NCBI GenBank assembly: GCA_035235625.1
Contig: CP141140.1
Coordinates: 11,614,685 to 11,678,684, forward strand
Reading direction: 5' to 3'
Origin: Saururus chinensis
Taxonomy: Eukaryota; Streptophyta; Magnoliopsida; Piperales; Saururaceae
DNA: 64,000 nt
Both the position numbers and the translations under genes were made by a program. This document shows, piece after piece, positions 1-9,602 of this stretch (its first letter is position 1; the number at the start of each line of letters is the position of its first letter). Under the pieces are notes generated by a model. The model did no database searches. It saw only the letters and a program-made list of their open reading frames with translations, and was not told the DNA's origin.

Positions 1-551
1 TACTGTTCCAGAAAGCTGCCTAAGGTGGTCTAAGCATGTGGTGCAGAGGCCTACCACAACATCAATCAACATAGAAAACTTTGTGGAAAATGAGAGGTGG
101 GTACAAAAAAATCAAGAAGAACAAATATGGTGTTCAAGAAGGCATGAAGATAATTAGTTTTAGAAGAAATATTGCCCATGATTGAGTGAGAAGATGGTAC
201 AGGATCCATGTTGCCAACCATAACTAGCTGGGCCATGGATATAGCAATGGCAATGGCAACGGTGGTGGTGGTGGTGATGACGACCACCCAAAGTGTCATC
301 TCATTGCCTGGAGGTAGATCTCATCACTTTAGGGCACACCTCAGGCCTAAACACTCCCTTTCATAAACCTCATAGACATTTGTTTGTGTGTCTCACACCA
401 GTCAACGCCAATGAATTTTTCTCAACGTTTTGCCTAGAGGTATATTCCTTGAAATGTTTTTATACATATTTGACTCATGTTAACATCAACTCAATCAGCC
501 CCAGAATACGAAAAAAAAATGGAAAGAGAAAGTTAAACAGCAGCCTCATAC
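1..551 (-). other. Probable RAD5A intron, running off the left edge
   Basis: The exon ending at 552 is followed on the minus strand by a GT donor at 551-550. I found no match here to the next expected RAD5 segment, the helicase motif I region that normally follows at once, so this is read as the start of an intron longer than 550 nt. It contains a short (GGT)n-like run near 260-280. No other gene is visible. Confidence 0.5.
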
Positions 552-3500
552 CCCTCCTCTTGCCATCTGCAGGGTGCTAGGAAATTCTGTAGTTGCATCT
601 CCAGAAAACGCATTCAAGTAGATTATAAACTCCCTCCTGGACACAAATTCAACATTATAATAAACTTTTTATACAGCCAAAACAAAATTTCTATATTATC
701 TTTTAATTTTTTTTATCACACTTGTCTGCCAGACGATATGCATCCCAACATGGATGAAGAGTTGTTGCAGCATCCTCAAGGCATCCCCCTTTCTCCAACT
801 GGATCATCCAACGAAGAGCTTGTTTCTGGTATGGACGCAGCTCACACTGCAGCGAACTGGGTGGATCCAATTCCTAAAAGAAGTTATATGTCAAAACGTG
901 CAATTTATACTAACAAGATAACTAAGACAAACAAGAAAGGTAGACATACTTCAAGTTCAGATCCATCAGCAATGCCCACAATGTTATCAAGATCCAGATC
1001 TGATAAAACTGAGTCCTCATTTTCTACATTACTGCCATTAACATATGACTTTCTGCACTTCTCGCTGGCTAACATTGGCATGCAAACTTCTGATCTGTCC
1101 TGTTCAGAATATTTTTCAACTATGACAGCCAAGAATGACCCAGTATGACCTTATTTAAAGACATAAATGAGTTTGGACCTTGTACCTTCAGATCCAATGA
1201 TCTCTTCCGAGTATAGAAATCTTCTGGAGTAAATTCTGCCTAATTATAAAATATAATAACTTATTATAAACATGAATATGCTGAACAGCTAAAAGTTCCC
1301 CAAGTAAAACAGTACAATTTCATTCTCAGGAATAACTAGCATCCTGGGAGCACAACACTATATATCTCTGCAGAATAATATAGAAAGTACCCCGTTTCCA
1401 AATTTAAATATCCAAGAAGAGAGTTTACTCTCATCAGACTATCCTGCCGGTAACTAATAGGTGTGAATAACTTTATTCTTTCTTGGCATTAACCATATAA
1501 TGTGGAATAAGTCAAAAGGAAAGATAAACGGCAGTCAGAATCACGTAACAAGTGATTCATATATAGGTCGCAAATACATCAACCACAAATTACAAAAATT
1601 TGCACTAAAAAGGCAGACTTACCTCGAAAAGTCTTATGGTAAAAGATACCTAATTTTATAGAAACAATTCCAGAACTGTAGAGTCTTATCTTAAAATGAT
1701 CGTACACTTAGAAAGAGTTAAAAAGAGTTCCAATGAAAAGTTAATGTCAATAGAAAATAATAAATAAATAAATAATCAATTAAAATAAAATTTGTGGCAC
1801 GTCACAAATAAACCTTTATACTACGAGGGAAAAAAGGTCCACAGAAAAAAGAAAAAAATGGCCATTCAAGCTAGTCAACAACAGTATTATGGCTAATAAA
1901 AGGAGATTGGGTTGGAGTCGAAGACCCAACCTTTCCCTAATATTATAGTAATATTCATTTTGAAAACTAAGGCCCAACCTCTCCCTGATATTTTTATTAA
2001 TGTTCATTTTGAAAACTATGGCAAAATTTGATGTAGCACACTTAATATCATTTGAAGATGAGACAAAACTAGACTCAGGGAACACTAGCTTATGCAGTAT
2101 GCTTCCTGATAAACAAGTCCGTCATATCAAATTATGAAACTCATTAGACTGTTGAAATTAGTAGGAATCTTTTCAAACAACATTATGAAGTACCACCAAA
2201 AGTGTAAATGAAAATAAGCACCAAACAGTTCAAAACCCACTAGACTGGGAGGAAAAGTATACGGCATAAATTGCAGTTAAGTTTACCTTCTTAAAAGGCT
2301 TCAGTCCTAACAATCTGAACAAAATTGGGAGAGGATGCACTGTCGACTCTTCCGAAAATACACGAGACAACTTCAATGTAGTTTGGAGTTGTTTTCTGAA
2401 CATGGAACTGTTGATATAAACACTGCAGCAGCATGGAAATGAAATAATTACCGCAAAGAACAGATTAAACCTTTAAACTGTATAGAGAAGCCCAAGTGGA
2501 ACAATGTAGTTGTGGTAAGAGATGAACACCAATACGTCATTGTGAGACGATGAGCCACAAGCAACCAATCAGTACAGGTTAAAAAGACTAGACTTCTGGC
2601 GGATCCTCTAATTGGAATTCATGTCACAGAAAGCCCAATGAACCACTAAATTTGCATGATGAAGAAAGCGTTATCACCCACCACAAAGGTAAATGGCAAA
2701 ACCGTGACACCTAAATGAAACCACTTCAGATTTTCTCCACAATTACTTTCCAACATACCTAACAGCCAGAAAAATAGTGTCCATGATTCCCAGAACATCC
2801 GGACAGGATTTGCAGTACCCATCAATTCTGATCTTCTTTCCCCTTACGAGCGGCAAAAGGCAGCGAGCCCATTCATTTGGTATGCGGCCAATCTATGAAC
2901 ACAGTAAGCTCAGACAAGAAAGACAACTAATAAAATGCATATGAAAAAAACAAACAAACAAACCTCCCCAGAATCCTCTGTAGAAAACCTCACAATCTCC
3001 GAGCAAGAAGCCGCCGGCCGCCCTCGACCGAAAAGCTTCCCACCAGAGGAAAATTTAGCGCTCTTCTCATTCGGGAAAGTAAAGACTACCCGGTCTCCAA
3101 CCTTAATCCTCCTACCCTTGCAGGTGGATAAGCCAGCAAGATCGGAGCTTGCCACAAACCACCAATTCCCACTGTCCGCTGAACCTGCAGAGTTCCTTTC
3201 AGGATCAATGATATCAACGGGAGAGCCACTTCTCTCTCCACGATCATTCATCTGAACAACTTCATCAGAATCCGGAGAACGGACAGGGTTGCCATTTTCT
3301 CGGAGCTCCAGCTTCGGAACAGAGGGTAGATTGTTGCCGTTCGAGAGACCCGAAGGGTTAGCCTTGGGAAGGGAACTGGGGCTGGGCGCGAGCTTCCGAG
3401 GGGAGGCTCGTGGGGGGGCGTCTAGCAGTATGTTAATGGCCGCAGTGATGTCGTTATTGGCCATGTGAAGTGCACGGATTACATCCATATCGGAAAATTC

Positions 3501-3557
3501 CCGACCAAGAACGGCCCGAACGGCCTCTATCTCCTCCCCTCTGCTTTTGCTTCCCAT
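552..3557 (-). CDS. RAD5A: RAD5A-like DNA repair protein (SNF2 helicase/E3 ligase), 5' part only
   Basis: Plant homologue of yeast Rad5/HLTF, a nuclear SWI2/SNF2 ATPase with a RING E3 activity used in error-free post-replication repair through PCNA polyubiquitination. Coding segments, read right to left: 3557-2964, 2892-2759, 2422-2287, 1239-1186, 1099-950, 873-722 and 636-552. They join in one frame of 435 codons. Residues about 10-48 form a UBA-like helical segment (EFSDMDVIRALHMAN). Residues about 130-250 match the HIRAN domain, including WWFVASSDLAG, IGRIPNEWARCLLPLV and the VYINSSMF stretch. The CELRPYQKQALRWM segment (about 365 onward) opens the SNF2 domain, and the last visible residues are LQMARGG. 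The start is the first ATG of the frame that matches RAD5A N-termini. The ATPase motifs and RING finger lie outside the window. A frame change between 1239 and 950 is resolved by an 86-nt intron. Confidence 0.9.
1100..1185 (-). other. Short 86-nt intron in RAD5A
   Basis: Starts GTACAAG and ends CTGAACAG on the minus strand. Reading straight through 1239-950 would hit a stop. Removing these 86 nt joins DLK to DRSEVCMPML in frame, which fits the spacing expected in this part of plant RAD5A. Confidence 0.65.
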
Positions 3558-4687
3558 TTCAGAACTAAATAAAATCCAATATTGGAAAACCAGAAGAGAG
3601 TTCTCCAAATGGGAAACCCTAGGCCTGGATCCCCTCGGTGTGCATTTCAAGGAAGGGTGGATTCTTGAGCCAGCAATGGCATCGGAGTCTACTGTGTTAG
3701 GCGGAAGGGAAAGGGAACCGAGCAGAGAGGAGAGTGGAAGGGCATGGGATGGACGATGGAGAGGCTGACCTCCGCGGGAGAGGGCTGGGGGTGACGATCG
3801 GCTGACTCTCGCAGGTCGCAGCGCGGCAAATGTGAAAGAGCAGAGTTATGAAGCTTTGGCGGTGCGGGAGGAAGAAAAAGGCGCCAAATGCGCGGAGTAG
3901 GGGATCCTCTGCCAGTCTTGCGAGCTTTCCAGTTCATCTTCAAACACCAATCTGGATCGGCTAGACTACGCTCTCCCCGGCCCATGGGCCTGGGCCATAC
4001 TCCTAACTCCGTGACCGCCCCGAACATTGTACACAAGAGGGCATATAAAAAATATCGAGTCCGACTAGAATATGCATTGCATGAAAATTGCTTTTGCTCT
4101 TACATACATGAAAATTACATGCACATATTTCCGCGTTCAGATCCGCTGTGAGTGCGTAACAGCAATGTATTTTTTATTAGACTCAATAGACATGCGAGTG
4201 CATGCAGTCACATGTTTATTGTGAGTTAGACTTTTTTTTGGTGGTGATAAACTTAGTCTACATTAAGCTAAATTAAGTGTAAATACAAATATAAACCACA
4301 ATGAGGCTAAAGTAGCACAATAATTTAGTATTACTATGAGAATCCTCGGCTAGTCACTTTGAAGTTGTAACATAAATTATAGACACAAAATCATGCACAC
4401 GCAGCACATCCAGGACCTCGGTTACCACTTGTGCTACTTGACAAGTGCATGACCTGTACAAAACAAGGGCACCAAAGAATGTTGTTACTCCTAATACAGT
4501 GAACCCATAGTAAAAAAAACGAAAAAGAAAAGAGCACCAGTTCCATGACAAACACGTAAGAAAATACAAGTCAGCCGATGAAAGCTCACATGACGATCGC
4601 CAATAAATTATTTGCTTACAATGAACCTAGACAACACAATTTACATACATCTTTTTGTTACAAAGAACATCACACTAAAAGAGTAAA
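3558..4687. other. RAD5A upstream region
   Basis: The first 350 nt are relatively GC-rich and should hold the RAD5A 5' leader and core promoter (minus strand). I saw no confident TATA box. From about 4040 the sequence becomes AT-rich with no coding signal. Confidence 0.4.
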
Positions 4688-4793
4688 GAGTTTTTTTCCA
4701 TATTACCTGGCCAAATAGTGGAATATTTTATATTCCTTAAATTTTAAACGGAAATGTCAGATAACCTAGTTGTGGACCAAAATACCCTTAAGT
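4688..4793 (+). repeat. MULE left terminal inverted repeat
   Basis: Inverted counterpart of 9479-9593. Shared blocks occur in the same order and spacing, with some indels near 4715-4730 and 4755-4770. Confidence 0.75.
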
Positions 4794-5033
4794 TTCACTA
4801 TATCAAGTTTTAAATATTCATCTTGTAATAAATGCACACTGGAATAGTACTATGTTGTTCCGGTATGCTGGGAGTCATCGGCGGTGAACAGAACTTACCG
4901 GCGAGAGCTGACCAATGATGACTCACCGGCGAGAGTCGATGGACAAGAAAAAAATCATTTTTGAGACCGCAGACGTTGTGTGAGTGCTCCTAAAGCTGCA
5001 TTTCGCATAAATGATCATTCTTTCACACCAATC

Positions 5034-5219
5034 ATGGATAGAATCGGTATTTGCATTCATTATAATGGAGAGGTAGGCAATGACGACATGTATATCGGTG
5101 GAATGGCACGGTTAATGAGCATTCATCTGTCGGTGAGCTTCGGCGATGTTGAACTTATCGTGTTACGAGAAATCATAGCGTGCGAAGTTATAAACACGAC
5201 CTATAATATATCGTATTAG
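5034..5219 (+). pseudogene. MULE transposase N-terminal remnant
   Basis: An open frame beginning MDRIGICIHYNGEV and continuing DDMYIGGMARLMSIHLSVSF resembles the PB1-like N-terminal domain of plant MuDR-type transposases: a short beta strand with a small-residue turn, then GG and a basic or hydrophobic stretch. It stops after about 61 residues, and the downstream DNA is repeat sequence with no transposase continuation. Its position just inside the left inverted repeat fits the usual transposase start. Confidence 0.5.
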
Positions 5220-5485
5220 TTTACACAATATACACATGTGATAGAGCAATTATATGTTGCATGGTAGATATAATTACACGACATGTACTTATGTTGTGGT
5301 TTCGATAACACGTCTTGAAATCTTTGCGTGTTAACAGAATACACGATGTCGGCTGATGTTGCATTTTTTTAACATGATAATGTGCAATGTAGATTGGGAG
5401 AACCGGAAAACTTGCCCTCAACAAATCCACGTCAATCATCATTCACCAATCCAGTGAGTACAGAACCTGAAATAGAAATCAATCA

Positions 5486-5655
5486 ATCGATTATTAATTT
5501 TGCAGTCAAGAGTGTCCGTTGCTTACACGATATTGGTAATAACGTGTGTTCGAACGCACGACAATGACATGATCGTAAAGATCCGATTCCTGGTGCATAA
5601 TGCCCAAAGCATCAATACATTCAATAACCTGGCGGTCCATAACCGTCTCACCCTG

Positions 5656-5657
<2 letters not shown>
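5486..5657 (+). repeat. Anchor module, copy 1
   Basis: A roughly 170-nt unit with the marker GTTGCTTACACGATAT, then GGTAATAACGTGTGTTC, a GGCGGTCC segment and a CTCACCC-type end. It runs directly into a (TA)n tract. Copies 2 and 3 lie at 6405-6542 and 7466-7640. Confidence 0.7.

Positions 5658-5716
<59 letters not shown>
5658..5716. repeat. (TA)n microsatellite 1
   Basis: About 29 uninterrupted TA units following anchor copy 1. It accounts for the IYIYIY-type reading frames on both strands. Confidence 0.98.
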
Positions 5717-5718
<2 letters not shown>

Positions 5719-5755
5719 GTTATGGTTTGCAAAACGCTCACTCATTGGTTCTTCG

Positions 5756-5892
5756 CAGAGACAGGTCAGTCAGGAGATTGTTGTATCGGTGGCTGGCGAA
5801 TCGGCCCTCCCTCTGATAGGGTCCTCACATATATCCGATGGTGGGCAAGATTCGTTGGCCGGCGATATATCAATGCCTCGAATGATCCGTGG
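5756..5892. repeat. Hairpin cassette 1 (imperfect inverted repeat)
   Basis: The left arm carries GGAGATTG..TATCGGTGGC and CGAATCGGCC. The right arm carries their approximate complements GATTCGTTGGCCGGCGATA and TATCAATGCCTCGAATGATC. Arms of about 60 nt surround a short loop near 5822-5832. It is the first of five related foldbacks. Confidence 0.7.
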
Positions 5893-5929
5893 AAATCGCA
5901 AGGAGATTGCATGCCAACTATTATTCATC

Positions 5930-6063
5930 GAGACGGATCATTTGGGAGATTGATATAGTGGTAGCTAATGAGTCATCCCTCCCTCGGATATGGTCCTCAC
6001 CTATATCCGACGGTGGGCATGACTCGCTAGATGGCGATATATCAATGACTCGAATGATCCATC
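5930..6063. repeat. Hairpin cassette 2 (imperfect inverted repeat)
   Basis: The clearest of the five foldbacks. The left arm GACGGATCATTTGGGAG / ATTGATATA / GAGTCAT / CGGATAT pairs with the right arm ATATCCG / ATGACTC / TATATCAAT / CGAATGATCCATC. Arms are about 63 nt, roughly 70% complementary by eye, with the centre near 5994-5999. Confidence 0.8.
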
Positions 6064-6119
6064 AATACTTATTTGCTAGGCGAAGCCCTATTCTTGAATG
6101 GATGGGTCCGATCCCATGC

Positions 6120-6230
6120 CAACTGATCGCTCACGCCAAGATGGATTGTTATTATCTTTGTATTTTTCCACTCCTCTGTAAAGATAAGCTTTTTGGATAA
6201 TACTTGTTCAAGCGTTTATGGCTTAACACG
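6120..6230 (+). repeat. Tail module, copy 1
   Basis: Contains CTGATCGCT, TTGTTATTATCTTTGTATTT, CACTCCTCTGTAAAGAT and AGCTTTTTGGAT. Closely repeated at 7668-7780 and more weakly at 8520-8580. It follows a hairpin cassette each time except at 7668, where the cassette is missing. Confidence 0.65.
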
Positions 6231-6404
6231 ATCTGGGTGTAAATCGTGTAATCCATTACACGATATGGGTTATTTCGTGCAATTTCCATAGATATTAGTT
6301 TGTTGTAACGTATTAGCGATTACACAATTTATGTGTGTAACATATTAGCGATTACACGATTGAATAACGTGCCAAAATGGTATACAATTACACGATAATA
6401 TCTC

Positions 6405-6539
6405 TGTTGCTTACATGATATGGGTAATAATGTGTGTCCGAACCCACGACAAGGATAGGATTGTATTGACCCAATTCCCGATGCATTATTCTAGAGGCAT
6501 CAATGCCTTCATTTACATGGCAGTCCGTATCAGTTTCAC

Positions 6540-6542
<3 letters not shown>
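6405..6542 (+). repeat. Anchor module, copy 2
   Basis: Diverged copy of 5486-5657. It has GTTGCTTACATGATAT, GGTAATAATGTGTGT and GCATCAATGCCTTCATTT and again runs straight into a (TA)n tract. Confidence 0.65.

Positions 6543-6599
<57 letters not shown>
6543..6599. repeat. (TA)n microsatellite 2
   Basis: About 28 TA units in the same position relative to the anchor module as microsatellite 1. Confidence 0.98.
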
Positions 6600-6602
<3 letters not shown>

Positions 6603-6643
6603 GGTTAGGGTTTTATAACGCTCACTCACATATGGCCGGCACC

Positions 6644-6774
6644 GAGACGGATTATTCCGGAGATTGCTTTTGCACCTGATGGTGTATCTTCCCCCAGTCG
6701 GATAAGGGCCTCACCTGCATCCGGTAGGGGAAGTACGCGACCAGGCGTTATAGCAATGTCTTGAATGGTCCATC
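6644..6774. repeat. Hairpin cassette 3 (imperfect inverted repeat)
   Basis: The left arm GAGACGGATTATTCC / GGAGATTGC / CCCCCAGTCGGAT pairs imperfectly with the right arm ATCCGGTAGGGG / GCAATGTC / GAATGGTCCATC. The size and the outer GAGACGG..GGTCCATC ends match cassettes 1 and 2. Confidence 0.65.
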
Positions 6775-7056
6775 CCATTGCATCCAACGGCATTATTTGA
6801 AAAACGGCGGACGGACGAACATAATATGATGGAAGAGTTAACCCCATTTGCCTGAAAACACATCAAAAATAGGCGAGAAGAAGCTAGGAATGTGATTGTA
6901 TTGCCTGTGTCACTATATGAATTCCAGGTTAACTCGCTACATCACCAGGTACATTGCATTCATACGGCGATGTACATAGCTTGTGCTTGTTTATACGTTA
7001 GGGCTTCATATCGTGTTAGGTTACACACGGTATTGTCCTTGAACGTGTAAGTTGAT

Positions 7057-7302
7057 ATGTCTTACGTAACGATCGTAAGATTCGTCGGTATTGTCCTTGA
7101 TCTCAAAGCCCCACGAAAATGTGGAACATGCGGCCAATTGGTTCACAATCGCAAACGATGTATCAGCGCACATGGAGGGTCCCCCAATGTGGCAGATGTA
7201 CCAACAACAAGCCGAAGGAGGTCAAATAATAGCGCATGCAAATGGCGTAAGGAAAGAAAGCATCGATCAGGCTTACCTTTTCCACCCCCGTTCTTCAACT
7301 AA
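7057..7302 (+). pseudogene. MULE transposase C-terminal zinc-knuckle remnant
   Basis: The open frame contains KCGTCGQLVHNRKRC, a perfect C-X2-C-X4-H-X4-C knuckle preceded by KAPR. That layout is typical of the C-terminal zinc knuckle of MuDR-type transposases. The preceding SWIM zinc finger is not visible. Only about 80 residues are open. It shares the plus strand and the correct order with the N-terminal remnant 2 kb upstream. Confidence 0.55.
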
Positions 7303-7465
7303 ATTTTTTTGAATATACATCGTGTTATGAACAACACAAAATATGTAATTAACGTGTATTGGGAAATATGACATGATGTAAATAGGGTATATTGTATATG
7401 TATATCGTTTAATCGACAACACAACCCAAATGGGGTACATGTTGCTAATTACACGATAATATCAT

Positions 7466-7640
7466 TCGATTTTTAATTTTGCAATCAAGAGTGTCGGTTG
7501 CTTACACGATATTGGTAATAACGTGTGTTCCAACCCACGACAATTCCATGATCGTAATCGTATCTTCTTGAAGGGTTATGCCCAAAGCACAAATTCCTTC
7601 ATTTTTTTATACTTGGCGGTCTGTAACCTTCTCATCCCGC
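7466..7640 (+). repeat. Anchor module, copy 3
   Basis: Very similar to copy 1 over GCAATCAAGAGTGTCGG, TTGCTTACACGATATTGG and TAATAACGTGTGTTC. It lacks the following (TA)n tract and hairpin and goes directly to tail copy 2. Confidence 0.65.
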
Positions 7641-7667
7641 TTGAAGCACCAACACGACCACACCAAC

Positions 7668-7780
7668 TGATCGCTAGCACCTAGGCGAATTGTTATTAAC
7701 TTTGTATTTTTTCACTCCTCTGTAAAGATTAGCTTTTTGGATGATCCTTGTTGAAGTGTGTATGGATTAACACGATATGT
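7668..7780 (+). repeat. Tail module, copy 2
   Basis: Close copy of 6120-6230, sharing CTGATCGCTA, CACTCCTCTGTAAAGATTA and GCTTTTTGGATGAT. Confidence 0.65.
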
Positions 7781-8155
7781 GTGTATATCGTGTTGCCGAC
7801 CACACGACGTTTGATCAAATTTGTATTTTCTTTTCAAACGACTGTCGTGTATACCGTGTTACACAATGAGTTGATGACTGTGATAGTGATAATTGTTCAT
7901 AGCGTGTACTCCATTACACGATATAAATCATGACGTGCCATCGAGCACACGACAATTGCATTAATTTTACCACTCAATTCCAGAAGCGTCACCACAATTT
8001 CCAGGATTTCAATTAAATTAGGATCACCAATTCGCGAGGAGTCATTTCCAATTCCCAATTACATTAAATATGGAATATTTAACGATTCGTATCCCTCGCA
8101 ACCTACCTATATATATCTAAGTGCCCTCTTTGCTTACCCAAGTTGCGAAGAGCAC

Positions 8156-8290
8156 GAGACGGAGCCTTTGGGACATTGATATGGCGCCTGATGGTGTATC
8201 GTCCCCCTTTAGTCGCGCAGTGCTAACCAGCCTCTGACGGGGGGCCGATTAACTACTAGGGGTTATTTCAATGTTGCGAAGGTTCCGTCA
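8156..8290. repeat. Hairpin cassette 4 (imperfect inverted repeat)
   Basis: Left arm GAGACGGAGCCTTTGGGA / CATTGATAT / GTCCCCCTTTAG, right arm CTGACGGGGGGCC / TTTCAATGTTG / GCGAAGGTTCCGTC. More degraded than cassette 5 but with the same outer ends. Confidence 0.6.
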
Positions 8291-8355
8291 CAATTGAAGT
8301 GATGGGTTCGTGAATCTGCATGGAGATCGCACACATACTGATATTCGCGGAGCAT

Positions 8356-8490
8356 GAGACGAATCCTTTGGGACATTGATATTGCACCGGATGGTTAATT
8401 GACCCCCTTCAGAGGCACGGTACTAACTAGCCACTGAAGGGGGGCGATTAACTAACCCGGTGTAATATCAATGTCGCGAATGTTCCATCA
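8356..8490. repeat. Hairpin cassette 5 (imperfect inverted repeat)
   Basis: A strong foldback. The left arm GGGACATTGATATTGCACCGG, GGTTAATTGA and CCCCCTTCAG pairs with the right arm CTGAAGGGGGG, CGATTAACTAACC and CCGGTGTAATATCAATGTC. The tip is near 8418-8430. Confidence 0.75.
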
Positions 8491-8664
8491 CAATTGAACT
8501 GATGAGGGCACGATTCACTATCTTCAGAATGTTTTTGTATTTGTATTTATACACTGATCTGTAAATATTAATTTGTTGTATGTAATGAAAGCCCTTTAAA
8601 ATTAAAGACAAATATTAATATCAGTTATATGTTTTTTTTCCGGTGGAAAGATGTCTTCGTGTAT

Positions 8665-9017
8665 AACACGACACACACCCTTATCGTAAGCTCAATAGCA
8701 CGACATACACCATTATCGTAAGCCCGATAACACGACATATACCATTATTGTAAGATTGATAACACGACATACACCATAAGCGTAAGCCCGATAACACGAC
8801 ATGCACCATTATTGTAAGATCGATAACACGACATACACCATAAGCGTAAGATCGATAACACGACATACACCGTTATCGTGATCTCGATAACACGACCTAC
8901 ACAATTATCGTAAGGGGGATTAACACGACATACACCATTATCGTACAATTGATAACACGACATACAACATTATCGTCCGACTGATAACACGACATACACC
9001 ATTATCGTAAGATCAAT
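8665..9017 (+). repeat. 32-bp minisatellite, 11 copies
   Basis: Units start at 8665, 8697, 8729, 8761, 8793, 8825, 8857, 8889, 8922, 8954 and 8986. Every step is 32 nt except one of 33. Each unit begins AACACGACATACACC and most continue ATTATCGTAAG..CGAT. Many unit junctions contain TTATCG-N6-CGATAA, a 6-bp stem. It gives short meaningless reading frames on the minus strand. Confidence 0.95.
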
Positions 9018-9092
9018 AACATGCGGTTGACCAAGTTATTTGAAGTAATAAGTCGGCGTTACAAATACACGATATATGTGCGTAGCGTAGTA

Positions 9093-9160
9093 TCGATTAC
9101 ACGACAGAATAACATGCCAAAATGGGATACAATTACACGATGATATCTTCATTGCTTACA
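9093..9160 (+). repeat. Partial anchor-upstream module
   Basis: GATTACACGACAGAATAAC, GCCAAAATGGGATACAATTA and CACGATGATATCT repeat the sequence at 6349-6415 with few changes. The copy ends where anchor copy 2 would begin. Confidence 0.6.
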
Positions 9161-9478
9161 CGACAGAATAACATGCCGCTACTTTTCAGGGATCGCCGCA
9201 AACCCGCACTGCACTACAAACAAGAACCAGCTTAGGGGCGTACAGTTTCAAAACTCAGCTTATGAGAAACCTTCGTTCCAAAACTCGTTATTCGCAAACT
9301 CAAACTCGTTCCAGAACAGAAAAGCCCTAATCTTCGATGTTTTGGTTGGATAGGTCACAAAAACTTCTCACACGCCGCTTAGACTTAGTTCAAATAGAAG
9401 ACTCTCCAATCAGAAATGAGTTTTTAATCAGAACACAACTTTGTGAGGGTTTAACACGATATAAAACCTACCTCCGGT

Positions 9479-9593
9479 TAAGGGTATTTTAGTCCAAATT
9501 TTAGCTTATATTGTATTATTCCCAATCATATAGTATTTCCGTTTAAAATTCAGAGAATATGTCATCTTTGGCCGGGCAATATGAAAAAAACTT
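9479..9593 (-). repeat. MULE right terminal inverted repeat
   Basis: Reverse-complement partner of 4688-4793. Reading inward from 9593 the order is AAGTTTTTTTCATATTG, CCCGGCCAAAG, TTTTAAACGGAAAT, then ACTAAAATACCCTTAA. Confidence 0.75.
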
Positions 9594-9602
9594 AAAAATA
9601 AA

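Larger units (their letters stand above)
4688..9593. mobile_element. Decayed Mutator-like element (MULE) filled with modular repeats
   Basis: The ends are long inverted repeats: 4688-4793 and 9479-9593 share the TTTTTTTC..CATATT, GGCCAAA, TTAAACGGAAAT and AAAATACCCTTAA blocks in opposite orientation. The flanking 9-mers AAGAGTAAA (4679-4687) and AAAAATAAA (9594-9602) match at 7 of 9 positions, consistent with an eroded 9-bp target duplication, though they are A-rich. Inside are an N-terminal transposase remnant and a CCHC zinc knuckle, both on the plus strand and in the expected order. The catalytic DDE region was not found. The rest is two (TA)n tracts, five related hairpins, repeated anchor and tail modules and a 32-bp minisatellite. 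Confidence 0.75.

Noticed and set aside
950-1239. Frameshift mutation in RAD5A
   Set aside because: A GT-AG intron of 86 nt restores the frame and the expected residues, so no mutation is needed.
5506-5958. Long IYIYIY-type open frames on both strands
   Set aside because: Produced by the (TA)n microsatellite; no start context or homologous protein.
6597-6615. TTAGGGTTAGGG next to (TA)n, looking like telomere repeat
   Set aside because: Only two 6-nt units, not the plant TTTAGGG unit. The matching place after microsatellite 1 reads GGGTTATGGTTT, so this is ordinary module sequence.
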